From contig NZ_JAAOIZ010000007.1 in NCBI RefSeq assembly GCF_013184525.1, forward strand, positions 234,251 through 298,250: a stretch of DNA of 64,000 nt, given 5' to 3'. The DNA is from Chryseobacterium sp. LAM-KRS1 (GTDB lineage Bacteria > Bacteroidota > Bacteroidia > Flavobacteriales > Weeksellaceae). Under the pieces are notes generated by a model. The model searched no databases and had not been told where the DNA came from. It saw nothing but the letters and a program-made list of their open reading frames with translations. Positions 9,156-18,084 of this stretch are shown piece after piece. A program made the position numbers and the translations under genes. Within the stretch, counting starts at the first letter, position 1; each line of letters begins with the position of its first letter.

Positions 9156-10334
9156 ATGCACGACGTACGATTGAATTCCATTCTAGATAATGATTTCTAT
9201 AAAATAACCATGCAGAATGCCGTGGTCAAATTATTTCCAAGCTCCATCGTTAAATATGAATTTATCAACAGAGGAAAACATCAGTTTCCGGAAGGTTTTG
9301 ATATTGCCCTAAGAGAAGCTGTAAACAAAATGGCCGAACTTAAGCTCACCAAAGATGAGAAAAAGTTTATGGCGAGAACCTGCCCTTACATCGACCTTCC
9401 CTACCTTGATTTTTTGGAAGGGTATCATTATGATCCTTCCGAAGTAAAGATCCATCAGGATGGCGGCGATCTTTCGGTAACTGTTGAGGGGCTTTGGTAC
9501 AGAACTATCTTGTGGGAAGTTCCTTTATTAGCATTGATCAGCGAGCTGCATTACGAAATGAACCATATGGAAAGGGATTCCAATGAAATCGTTATGCATA
9601 GAACCATAGAAAAAGCAGATTCATTAGGAAGGCTTGGTGTTACTTTCGCAGAATTCGGAACCAGAAGAAGACATTCTTATAAAGTTCAGAACCTGGTGAT
9701 GGAAGCCTTGACCCAAAAAAAAGACTCCACTTTCATAGGAAGTTCAAATGTTCATTTCGCCATGAAATATGGGGTAAAGCCTATCGGAACCCATGCACAT
9801 GAATGGTTCATGTTTCATGCGGCCGAATATGGCTTCAAAATGGCCAACGAACTGGCCTTGGAACATTGGGTAGATGTGTACAGAGGTGACCTTGGGGTTG
9901 CTCTTTCAGACACATATACCACTGATGTGTTTTTCCAGCAGTTTGATAAAAAGTTTGCAAAGTTGTTTGACGGAGTACGCCATGATAGTGGTGATGCACT
10001 GGAATTTGCTGATAAGACGATCGCCCATTACAAGAACAATGGAATCAATCCACTCTTTAAATACATCATTTTCTCTGATGCATTAAATCTTGAAAAAGTA
10101 GAAGAAATCACTAAATACTGTAAAGGTAAAATCGGTGTTTCATTTGGAATCGGAACCAATCTTACCAATGATGTCGGTTTGAAACCGATGAATATAGTTA
10201 TGAAATTAATTGGGGTACAGGCTCCAAATAAAGAATGGATCCCGACTGTAAAATTATCTGATGAACATGGAAAATATACAGGTGATCCAAAAATGATCGA
10301 ATTGGCAAAAGAATTTCTTAGAATAAAAGATTAA
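9156..10334 (+). CDS. pncB: Nicotinate phosphoribosyltransferase
   Basis: Nicotinate phosphoribosyltransferase, 392 residues, which makes nicotinate mononucleotide from nicotinate and PRPP with ATP in NAD salvage. Visible family motifs are NDFYKITMQNAV at the N-terminus, FGTRRRHSY, GTHAHEWFMFH (the region of the phosphorylated His), GVRHDSGD and GIGTNLTND for phosphoribosyl binding. Length matches the short bacterial PncB group. The ATG at 9156 is supported by the -7 element 17 bases upstream. It appears monocistronic. Confidence 0.96.
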   Translation: MHDVRLNSILDNDFYKITMQNAVVKLFPSSIVKYEFINRGKHQFPEGFDIALREAVNKMAELKLTKDEKKFMARTCPYIDLPYLDFLEGYHYDPSEVKIHQDGGDLSVTVEGLWYRTILWEVPLLALISELHYEMNHMERDSNEIVMHRTIEKADSLGRLGVTFAEFGTRRRHSYKVQNLVMEALTQKKDSTFIGSSNVHFAMKYGVKPIGTHAHEWFMFHAAEYGFKMANELALEHWVDVYRGDLGVALSDTYTTDVFFQQFDKKFAKLFDGVRHDSGDALEFADKTIAHYKNNGINPLFKYIIFSDALNLEKVEEITKYCKGKIGVSFGIGTNLTNDVGLKPMNIVMKLIGVQAPNKEWIPTVKLSDEHGKYTGDPKMIELAKEFLRIKD

Positions 10335-10385
10335 GTACATGCTAGATGTCAGATGTCAGACTTATAACTAAATAACTACTATATC

Positions 10386-10856
10386 ATGAAATTTAAAATT
10401 TATTTTTCTCTTAGTCTCTTGATAGTAGCTTTATCTTTCGCTCAAGAGAAAAAAGCGGTAAAACCGAAATTCAACCAGGAACTGGCTACTTCGCTGGGAG
10501 CAGATCAATATGGAATGAAGGCTTATACTATTGTTATGCTTACAACAGGATCCGCAAAGATTGAAGACAAAGCTAAAATGAGTGAGATAATGAAAGGACA
10601 TATGACTAATATTGGAAAATTAGCTGACGAGGGGAAGATTATAGTAGCCGGACCTTTTTTAGAAAAGAATAAGGAAAATTATCGTGGAATGTTTATTTTC
10701 AATACCAAATCTAAAGAAGAAGCCGAACAATGGGTAAAAACAGACCCTGCAGTAAAGGCCGGAGTTTTCAGCTATGAACTTCTTCCCTGGTATGGATCAG
10801 CTGCCTTGCCTCTGTATGTAAAGCATCACCAAGAGATCACAAAGGAAAATCCATAA
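10386..10856 (+). CDS. Exported YCII-domain protein
   Basis: A 156-residue protein with a signal peptide (MKFKIYFSLSLLIVALSFAQ) and a YCII-like ferredoxin-fold domain. The domain shows AYTIVMLTTG, a KMSEIMKGHM helix, EGKIIVAGPF and EAEQWVKTDPAVKAGVFSYE, the usual YCII order. Most YCII proteins are cytoplasmic and their activity is mostly unknown, so export is a point to note. It is 51 bases after pncB and is probably transcribed separately. Confidence 0.75.
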   Translation: MKFKIYFSLSLLIVALSFAQEKKAVKPKFNQELATSLGADQYGMKAYTIVMLTTGSAKIEDKAKMSEIMKGHMTNIGKLADEGKIIVAGPFLEKNKENYRGMFIFNTKSKEEAEQWVKTDPAVKAGVFSYELLPWYGSAALPLYVKHHQEITKENP

Positions 10857-11026
10857 AATGGGCTTTTATCCTCTTTATATATTTAATTAAACAGGATGAA
10901 TTACCTGAAAAACAAGAGATAATCTGACTGTATTTGTTACAACTGTCCTTAATTGCTTTTGTTTTATATTATTTATTTCCAATTAAAAATAATAATTATA
11001 TCTTCACCCATAACAAAATAACGACA

Positions 11027-12001
11027 ATGAAAATAAGACTATTTGTATTGATATTTTTAATATCAGCAAAACTACTCTTCGGGCAAAATACTCCAAAAGA
11101 ATATACGGAGAAAGTAAAAAAGGCCGAAGCATTTTATAAAGCCAAGGATTTTAAAAACTCTGCTAATAATTATTCCGAAGCATTTAGGTCTAATGGGTGG
11201 AAAGCCTCTCTTAATGACAGATATAATGCAGCATGCTCATGGGCAATGGCATCCGTAACGGATAGCGCATTTTCTCAGCTGGAAAAAATTGCTTCTCAAT
11301 TTAGTAATTATAACCATATAACAGGAGATACGGATCTGAACTCTTTGCATGCAGATGTTCGATGGAAGCCATTGCTTGAAAAAATTAAACTCAACAAGGA
11401 GAAAGCAGATGCCAAATTGAATAAACCTCTGGTTGAAAAGCTTGGAAGCATTTATAATGAAGATCAAAACGGTAGACGCGAGATTGGAGAAATTGAAAAA
11501 AAATACGGCCGGGATTCAAAGGAAATGCAAGAGCATTGGAGAACTATAATTAAAAAGGATTCTTTAAATTTAATAGAAGTAAAAGCTATTCTTGATAAAT
11601 ATGGTTGGTTAGGCCCTGATGTAGTAGGTAACCAGGGAAATACCACCTTATTTCTTGTTATCCAACATGCTGATTTGGAGACGCAGGTAAAATATTTGCC
11701 TATGATGAGGGAAGCTGTAAAAAATGGCAAAGCCCAAAGCGGTAGCTTAGCTCTTTTAGAAGATAGAATCGCTTTAAGACAAGGTAAAAAGCAAATTTAT
11801 GGAAGCCAGATTGGGCAAGATCCTGAAACTCATGCATTTTATGTATCACCTTTAGAAGATCCTGACCATGTAGATAAAAGACGGGCAGAAGTTGGACTTC
11901 CTCCATTAGCAGAATATGTAACCCATTGGAATATGAAGTGGGACCCGGAACAATACAAAAAAGATCTACCGAATCTCGAAGCCAAAGAAAAACGCAAATA
12001 G
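11027..12001 (+). CDS. Exported DUF6624-like protein
   Basis: An uncharacterised protein of about 324 residues. The ATG at 11027 gives a signal peptide (MKIRLFVLIF to LLFGQ); the longer frame from 10934 does not. Residues 25-110 form a TPR-like helical region (KAEAFYKAKDFKNSANNYSE). The C-terminal half has the pattern of DUF6624: DQNGRREIG, IIKKDSLNLIEVKAIL, YGWLGPDVVG, TLFLVIQHAD and a final DKRRAEVGLPPLAEY. It is probably periplasmic. No function can be assigned from the sequence, and its neighbours are unrelated. Confidence 0.7.
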   Translation: MKIRLFVLIFLISAKLLFGQNTPKEYTEKVKKAEAFYKAKDFKNSANNYSEAFRSNGWKASLNDRYNAACSWAMASVTDSAFSQLEKIASQFSNYNHITGDTDLNSLHADVRWKPLLEKIKLNKEKADAKLNKPLVEKLGSIYNEDQNGRREIGEIEKKYGRDSKEMQEHWRTIIKKDSLNLIEVKAILDKYGWLGPDVVGNQGNTTLFLVIQHADLETQVKYLPMMREAVKNGKAQSGSLALLEDRIALRQGKKQIYGSQIGQDPETHAFYVSPLEDPDHVDKRRAEVGLPPLAEYVTHWNMKWDPEQYKKDLPNLEAKEKRK

Positions 12002-12130
12002 AATAAAATTATTTTCAGATAGTTCTATTCTCATGGAATAATTTACTACTTTAGTGTATATAACTCATTCTTATTTACGTAATTATAAAAAAGTAATAAA
12101 AGATAATCACTAAACAAAAAAAATTAAACC

Positions 12131-12367
12131 ATGAAAAAATCTAATTCAAAAAAACTTTCAAGAACAGAATTAAAAGATGTAATGGGAGGAACATTGTATC
12201 CGGCACAATGCCCGGGAGGATGCCCTGGTGAGGCCTTGATCAGATGTCCTGACGGTTCTACCACGATGACTAATTTTATATGTATGGGTGGAAGATGCGA
12301 ACCGGCTGCAATGTGCAAGCCATTGGTTCTTGAGCCGTTCCCGGATCCGATTATCATCACGCCATAA
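12131..12367 (+). CDS. Double-glycine leader, Cys-rich peptide (bacteriocin-like)
   Basis: A 78-residue peptide with an N-terminal leader of the double-glycine type, KKLSRTELKDVMGG, ending at Gly20. The remaining 58-residue core has six cysteines (27, 31, 39, 51, 56, 62), many Pro and Gly, and the tail PFPDPIIITP. Such leaders are normally cut by a C39 peptidase ABC transporter during export. Chryseobacterium genomes carry many short bacteriocin-like genes with similar leaders. No transporter, modifying enzyme or immunity gene is adjacent. A strong terminator follows 20 bases after the stop, so it is a compact single-gene transcript. Antimicrobial or signalling function is only a guess. Confidence 0.75.
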   Translation: MKKSNSKKLSRTELKDVMGGTLYPAQCPGGCPGEALIRCPDGSTTMTNFICMGGRCEPAAMCKPLVLEPFPDPIIITP

Positions 12368-12387
12368 TCTGACCAAAGACAATATAC

Positions 12388-12416
12388 AAAGTGAGCTTTC
12401 CGGCTCACTTTTTTTA
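12388..12416 (+). terminator. Terminator of the Cys-rich peptide gene
   Basis: AAAGTGAGC and GCTCACTTT form a 9-bp stem with a 6-base loop, followed by a T run. It lies 20 bases after the peptide stop. Confidence 0.85.
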
Positions 12417-12425
12417 TTCATAAAT

Positions 12426-12456
12426 CAAAAAAATGCCGGAATCCTCACATTCCGGC
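12426..12456 (-). terminator. Terminator of the first RND efflux operon
   Basis: On the minus strand GCCGGAAT and ATTCCGGC form an 8-bp stem followed by ATTTTTTT. It lies downstream of the RND pump gene and converges with the peptide terminator. Confidence 0.85.
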
Positions 12457-12489
12457 AAACAAAACTAACATGTAATAAAATTGAAAGAA

Positions 12490-15400
12490 TTATAATGTTG
12501 CTTTGTATTTTTTCTGATATGCATAATAGAAAATAACAGGCAATACGGTAAAAGACAATATCATGCATATAATCAATCCTCCCACGATCATAATGGCTAA
12601 AGGCTTTTGAATCTCAGACCCCATTCCATTGGACATTGCTGCGGGAAAAAGTCCCATTGATCCCATCAAGGCAATCATTATCACCGGTCTGATTCTGCTT
12701 TGAACTCCCTGGCTGATTGCTTCTTTCAGGGACATTTTATTCTGAAGATTTTCTTTCATAACCCCTATTAATACAATTCCGTCAATCGTTGCAACACCAA
12801 ACAGGATAATAAACCCTATTCCCGCTGAAATTCCAAAAATAGTTCCGGTAAACCAAAGCGATAAAAACCCACCAATAAATGCAAAAGCCAATGTTACAGA
12901 TGAAATCAGTGTATCTTTAATATTACCGAAGTTAAAATAAAGCAACATCAGGATAAGCAAGAGCGAAATCGGAACAACCATTGCCAACTGTTTGGCAGCC
13001 CTCTCTTTACTTTCGAATTCCCCTGCCCAGGTCATTTTATGGTTTTTAGGAATATGTACATCTTTTGCTACTTTTGCTTTTGCATCTTTAATCGTACTTC
13101 CAAGATCTCGTCCCTCAATATTAAATCCGACACCAATATATCGGCTATTACCTTCGCGATAAATAAAGGATGGCCCGGTATGGTAGTCAATCGTTGCAAT
13201 TTCCTTCAACGGCACCTTCTTATTATCCTGTGTCGGAATCAGAATATTTCCTATTTTCTCCGGATTATCACGATATTGTTTTTCAAATCTTAGCATCACG
13301 TCAAACATCCTTTCATCTTCATAGAATTTTGTTGCTGCCTGTCCTCCGATAGTCATTTCAATCACCGCCTGTGCATCAGCAGTTGAGACACCGTATTTTG
13401 CCATTTTGGAATCATGAAGCTGGATCCTTAATTCCGGTAAGCCTATATTTTTAAAAACATTCACATCGGAAATTCCGGGTACGGTTCTAATGGAATTCGC
13501 AACCTGATTGGCATAGTTTTCAAGCTGGAAAAGGTCATTACCAAAAATCTTGATCACTAGAGGAGCCTTTACGCCTGCCACATATTCTTCCACATTATCC
13601 TGAATAGGCTGGCTGAACCCAAAATTAATGCCCGGATATTTTTCCAGCGAAACCCTCATTTCCTCCAGAAGTTCTTCTTTGGAAATCTTTTTCTTCCATT
13701 CATTTTCAGGTTTCAACTGAATATTAAATTCAATATTAAAAAACCCCGTCGGGTCTGTTCCGTCATTCGGACGACCGGTTTGCGTCATTACAAATTCCAC
13801 TTCATCATATCTGGAAAGTATTTGTTTCATTTCTTTAGTAAGCCTCACGGATTCATCGAGATTTACACTATTGGGAAGGGTGGCACGAACGTAAATTGCC
13901 CCTTCATTAAGCTTTGGTAGAAACTCTGATCCATAGTTGGAAAACCTCCATCCACAAATAACCAAAAGCACCCCAAATCCTATAATAAAAGCTTTTTTGT
14001 AGCGTGCGCTTAACTCGTAAAGTTTATAAATGTTTACCCTGAAAAATTTCGAAATAAAGTTCTCCTTTTCCTCTATATTTTTCGTGAGCAAAAGTTTACA
14101 CATCGCAGGAACATAGGTTAAACTCAGAATTAAAGAACCCAGTAAAGCATAACCAAGGGTAAACGCCAACGGAGAAAACATTTTACCTTCTACTTTCTGG
14201 AAGGAGAAAATAGGCATTAACGCTACAATAAGAATTAAAAGGGCAAAGAAAATATACCCTGCAACACTTCCCGCACTTTTCTTGATAATACCCAGTTTCG
14301 ACATTTTATTGAATCGCCGTAAGCCTACCTTTTTGGCCTTTTGTTCGAGAGCTACAAAAACATGCTCTACAATAACGAGTGTACCCTCAAGAAGCAGTCC
14401 AAAGTCAAGGGCTCCCATTGAAATAAGATTAGCCGGCAATCCCTGGATCCTCAGCATAATGATCGCAAATAAAAATGCTAAAGGAATAACTGACGCCACA
14501 ATAAATGTTGTTCGCCAATTGTATAAAAATATAAATACAATAATAGATACCAGAATTACACCTTCCACCAAATTTTTGGATACGGTATGCACAGTGGTAT
14601 TTACAAGTTCTGTACGATCGATGATAGGAACGATCTTTACATCGCCTGGCAATTCTCCTCCGTTCAATTCACCTATTCTTTCTTTAAGACGTCCAATCAC
14701 CTCACTCGGATTCTCCCCACGAAGCATGATCACAATTCCTTCTACAACATCATTTTCTTTATTGTACCCCACCTGCCCTAACCTTGGCTTGGCAGAAACT
14801 TTTACTTCGGCCACATGCTTCACCAGAATCGGGGTGGATCCTTTAACCTCAATTTGTATGTTTTCAATATCTTCTTTACTTTCCAGAAGCCCTATACCAC
14901 GAACCACATATGCCTGATCTCCTTTTGAAACCACATCTCCCCCTACATTAATATTACTTTTGGAAACAGCTTCATAAACATCCAATGGCGAAAGATCATA
15001 ATTATGTAATTCAGTTGGATTGATCTTTATTTCATAAATCTTTTCTTCTCCCCCGAAACTTACAACATCCGCAACCCCCGGGACCGCACGAAGCTCTCTT
15101 TCAATCACCCAATCCTGAATAGAGGTAACCTCTTTAATAGGCAATTTACTTTTAATGATGTATCTGTAAATTTCTCCGGTAGCACCTGAAGGTGGTTCTA
15201 TACTGTAATTTGCTCCATTAGGAAGTTCAACATTCCCCAATCGGTTCGAAGCATATTGCTGGGCATAAAAATCATCCACATGATCATCAAAAATAACCGT
15301 AACCACAGATAAACCAAATAAAGAAATAGACCGTACTGAGGTTTTATTCGGTATTGTGCTCATTTCTTTTGAAATTGGAAGCGTGACAAATTTTTCTATC

Positions 15401-15588
15401 TCTTCAGCACTTCGTCCCGGCCATTGTGTAATTACCCTCACCCTGGTGTTGGTAACATCCGGAAACGCTTCTATTGGAGTATGCATGTAAGAATAAATTC
15501 CACCAGCAAGCAAAAGCAGAGTACCCAGAAGTACAATCAAAGAATTTTTTAACGAGAAAGAAACTATACTTTGTACAAATTTTCGCAT
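12490..15588 (-). CDS. HME-family RND metal efflux pump (CzcA-like)
   Basis: An inner-membrane heavy-metal RND pump of 1032 residues with twelve helices and two large periplasmic loops. It expels metal ions by proton antiport through an adaptor and an outer-membrane channel. The helix-4 motif is DFGLLLEGTLVIVE: Asp395, Glu401 and Glu408 align with the Asp402/Asp408/Glu415 triad of CzcA, but the second Asp is Glu here. CusA-type copper pumps lack this DFG motif, so a divalent metal is more likely. It overlaps the adaptor stop by one base (TAATG) and is last in a regulator-kinase-channel-adaptor-pump operon. Confidence 0.93.
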   Translation of the reverse strand: MRKFVQSIVSFSLKNSLIVLLGTLLLLAGGIYSYMHTPIEAFPDVTNTRVRVITQWPGRSAEEIEKFVTLPISKEMSTIPNKTSVRSISLFGLSVVTVIFDDHVDDFYAQQYASNRLGNVELPNGANYSIEPPSGATGEIYRYIIKSKLPIKEVTSIQDWVIERELRAVPGVADVVSFGGEEKIYEIKINPTELHNYDLSPLDVYEAVSKSNINVGGDVVSKGDQAYVVRGIGLLESKEDIENIQIEVKGSTPILVKHVAEVKVSAKPRLGQVGYNKENDVVEGIVIMLRGENPSEVIGRLKERIGELNGGELPGDVKIVPIIDRTELVNTTVHTVSKNLVEGVILVSIIVFIFLYNWRTTFIVASVIPLAFLFAIIMLRIQGLPANLISMGALDFGLLLEGTLVIVEHVFVALEQKAKKVGLRRFNKMSKLGIIKKSAGSVAGYIFFALLILIVALMPIFSFQKVEGKMFSPLAFTLGYALLGSLILSLTYVPAMCKLLLTKNIEEKENFISKFFRVNIYKLYELSARYKKAFIIGFGVLLVICGWRFSNYGSEFLPKLNEGAIYVRATLPNSVNLDESVRLTKEMKQILSRYDEVEFVMTQTGRPNDGTDPTGFFNIEFNIQLKPENEWKKKISKEELLEEMRVSLEKYPGINFGFSQPIQDNVEEYVAGVKAPLVIKIFGNDLFQLENYANQVANSIRTVPGISDVNVFKNIGLPELRIQLHDSKMAKYGVSTADAQAVIEMTIGGQAATKFYEDERMFDVMLRFEKQYRDNPEKIGNILIPTQDNKKVPLKEIATIDYHTGPSFIYREGNSRYIGVGFNIEGRDLGSTIKDAKAKVAKDVHIPKNHKMTWAGEFESKERAAKQLAMVVPISLLLILMLLYFNFGNIKDTLISSVTLAFAFIGGFLSLWFTGTIFGISAGIGFIILFGVATIDGIVLIGVMKENLQNKMSLKEAISQGVQSRIRPVIMIALMGSMGLFPAAMSNGMGSEIQKPLAIMIVGGLIICMILSFTVLPVIFYYAYQKKYKATL

Positions 15589-16706
15589 TACTTCGTAGAA
15601 TTATTGGATTGATTTTTCATGTTTTCGTAGATAAGCAATCCATTGGAAGCAATAACCATCTCCCCTTCTTTAAGGTCTCCTTCTACATAAATGTACTGAC
15701 TGTTGGATGCCACTTCGGTAACAGCTCTCATTTCTATGGCACAATCTTTTTTATAGACGACAACATAACTTTGGTTATTATCAAAGATCAGAGCTTTGGC
15801 AGGAATTGCCAATGCTGTTCTGTTTTGTGCATTAATAGGTAAAACAATATCTGCAGACATTCCCGGTCTAAGTTTCATATTATTATTGTCCATAATAATT
15901 TTAGCTTTCAACACTCTTTCATTTTCATTAAAAACCTGGGAGATGACATTAATCTTTCCGGAAAAACTATCATCCGGATAGGCAAGCGTTTTTACTACTA
16001 CAGGCTGATTCACGTACACATGTCTCATATTGGTAGCATACACATTAGCCATTACCCACACCTTATCAAGATTAGAAATGGTAAAAAGCTGTTCACCTCC
16101 GGCAGTTACAGGCATACCGGTAGAAATATTTTTAGCAATTACGTAACCATCTGCAGGAGCTTTAACCTGCATATTTGTACTGCCTGCAGAATACAGCTGC
16201 ATATTCTTTTTGGTTTTGGAAATATTGGACTGTATGATCTGAACTTCAGACCTTGCTTCCTGCAAATCTTTTTGTGAGGCAATATCATCTTTATACATTG
16301 CCTCCACAGAAGAGAGCTTTCTTTTAGCAACAGCCAACTGAGCCTGTAAAGTTTGGGTATCATCCTGCATTTCGTTTAGGGATACACTTTTTATACTGGC
16401 AAGGACTTGTCCTTTTTTTACATAATCACCCAGGGAAAAATAAGTATCTGTAACCACTCCATCCACTAAACTTACAAAAGGAACTGTTTTATCAGAATTG
16501 CTTTCAACTTCTCCGGTAAGAGTAATACTTTCTTCCACAGAGCGCATTTCTACTTTTGCCAGCTTAAGATCTTTTTTTAGCTCTTTGCTAATGCAGTAGT
16601 TTTCGGATCCGGTATTTTCATTGAGCTTTTTCTCTGTGCAACCGGTCAGGACAACAAGTGCTAAAAAATAGCCAGCTGCCATATATTTTGTGCTATTCAT
16701 TTTCAT
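15588..16706 (-). CDS. RND periplasmic adaptor lipoprotein (CzcB-like)
   Basis: A membrane-fusion (adaptor) protein of 372 residues bridging the RND pump and the outer-membrane channel. It has a lipoprotein signal ending LVVLTGCTEKK, a barrel-sandwich half (GDYVKKGQVLASI), an alpha-hairpin coiled coil near residues 120-170 and a second lipoyl half (VKAPADGYVIAKNISTG). No extra metal-binding N-terminal domain is seen. It follows the channel gene by 2 bases and overlaps the pump start. Confidence 0.92.
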   Translation of the reverse strand: MKMNSTKYMAAGYFLALVVLTGCTEKKLNENTGSENYCISKELKKDLKLAKVEMRSVEESITLTGEVESNSDKTVPFVSLVDGVVTDTYFSLGDYVKKGQVLASIKSVSLNEMQDDTQTLQAQLAVAKRKLSSVEAMYKDDIASQKDLQEARSEVQIIQSNISKTKKNMQLYSAGSTNMQVKAPADGYVIAKNISTGMPVTAGGEQLFTISNLDKVWVMANVYATNMRHVYVNQPVVVKTLAYPDDSFSGKINVISQVFNENERVLKAKIIMDNNNMKLRPGMSADIVLPINAQNRTALAIPAKALIFDNNQSYVVVYKKDCAIEMRAVTEVASNSQYIYVEGDLKEGEMVIASNGLLIYENMKNQSNNSTK

Positions 16707-16708
16707 AT

Positions 16709-17983
16709 TTATAAGTCTTGCCCTACAACGTACTGCAGGTTTTCATAATATTGATTAAGTTCTTTTTTCGTATCGAGTATGATCATTTTATTTCCGATGT
16801 AGGTTTCCAGGAAATCCATATATTCCAGCATGCTGATATTTCTCAGTCTGAAGTTTTTCTCATGACTGGCCAATAAACCATCCAAAGTACTTTCATACGA
16901 TCCATCGAGTTCCTCAGAAATCTTTTGCGTTCGGGTATAATTCTGAAATACGGAAACGATTTCATTTTCCGATTTAAGGATGTTTTTGCGGGTCTCAAAA
17001 TTGGATTTGGTAACTTCCAGTTTAGCCTCCTGGATATTTCCTTTATTTCTGTCGAAAACCGGAAGATCAAATGAAATACCCAACCCTACAAAATCCTTCA
17101 TGATATTTCCACCACGGTCATATCCCACGGAGAGCGCTATGTCAGGAGTTCTGAGAGCTCGTTGTAATTCAAGATTTTTTTGTGCGTATTTCTCTTTATT
17201 TTTTGTAATCTGGATGTCCGGACGATTTTCTTTGGCAATATTCAGCCAGTTGGATAATTCCAACTCAGAAAGCTCCTTTTCAGGAATTGACAAATGATCT
17301 GTAATAACAAGATAAGATGTAGCCGGAAGAATGAGTAAAGCTTTCAACTCGACCTGTTGTTCCGCAATTTCCTGTTGTAATGAAATTAATTTCTTTTTGA
17401 ATTCAATTTCCTGGGCCTTCAGCCTCACATATTCGGATTTGCTTATGTTTCCAAGGTTTAACTGATTCTGATAGGATTTTGTTAGTTTTTCTATAGAGGA
17501 AATCTGACCGCGATACAGTTTCTGCTGTTCCTGATTGTAGATAACCTCTGTCAGAGTATTTCGCAATAACTTTTTCAGCTCACGCAATACTTCCTGCAAT
17601 TCATACTTTTCTCCATCTACTTCAATTTTCTGTAGTTCTATATTTTTCCTCCTTTTTCTTGCAGTCTGGATTACCTGCTCTATCTCAGCAGAGAATTGGG
17701 TATTCTTTCCCCAATTCCCTATTAAAGCTGGCTGCTGTTCGATATCGTAAGTACGCCAAAGATTAACTTCATTGACAGTCAGCTTAGGATTAGGCCAGAA
17801 TTTCGCCTGAACGACACGGGCTTCCGCCTGGGAAATTTCCAGTTTTTGCGCAATAATATCCAGGTTATTCGCAAGAAATAATGTTTCCGCTTCTTTTCTT
17901 CCAATCTGCAACGTGTCCGCAATTTGTGCCGAAAAGAACCCGAAAAAATGAATATAGAATAGTGTAAAAATGGTTTTCTTCAA
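16709..17983 (-). CDS. TolC-family outer-membrane efflux protein (CzcC-like)
   Basis: An outer-membrane efflux channel of 424 residues with a signal peptide (KKTIFTLFYIHFFGFFSAQ) and two coiled-coil OEP repeats. The first codon is TTG at 17983; I keep it because it gives an intact signal peptide and no upstream ATG does. Typical features are the EAETLFLANNLDI start and the RPDIQITKNKEKYAQKNL start of the second repeat. It is the first structural gene after the two-component regulators. Confidence 0.9.
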   Translation of the reverse strand: MKKTIFTLFYIHFFGFFSAQIADTLQIGRKEAETLFLANNLDIIAQKLEISQAEARVVQAKFWPNPKLTVNEVNLWRTYDIEQQPALIGNWGKNTQFSAEIEQVIQTARKRRKNIELQKIEVDGEKYELQEVLRELKKLLRNTLTEVIYNQEQQKLYRGQISSIEKLTKSYQNQLNLGNISKSEYVRLKAQEIEFKKKLISLQQEIAEQQVELKALLILPATSYLVITDHLSIPEKELSELELSNWLNIAKENRPDIQITKNKEKYAQKNLELQRALRTPDIALSVGYDRGGNIMKDFVGLGISFDLPVFDRNKGNIQEAKLEVTKSNFETRKNILKSENEIVSVFQNYTRTQKISEELDGSYESTLDGLLASHEKNFRLRNISMLEYMDFLETYIGNKMIILDTKKELNQYYENLQYVVGQDL

Positions 17984-18084
17984 GGTCTTCTGTTTAAGAC
18001 CACAAAGCTATTTTGTAAACATTAAAGCCAATTCCAAATACCATTAAGATTCGGTTAGTCCAAAATTAGAATTCGATTAGAAAA

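Noticed and set aside
12124..12408. 94-residue minus-strand frame over the Cys-rich peptide
   Set aside because: The plus-strand peptide has a double-glycine leader and a matching terminator; the minus frame has neither.
14282..14917. 211-residue plus-strand reading frame
   Set aside because: It is fully inside and antisense to the RND pump gene, with no promoter or family features.
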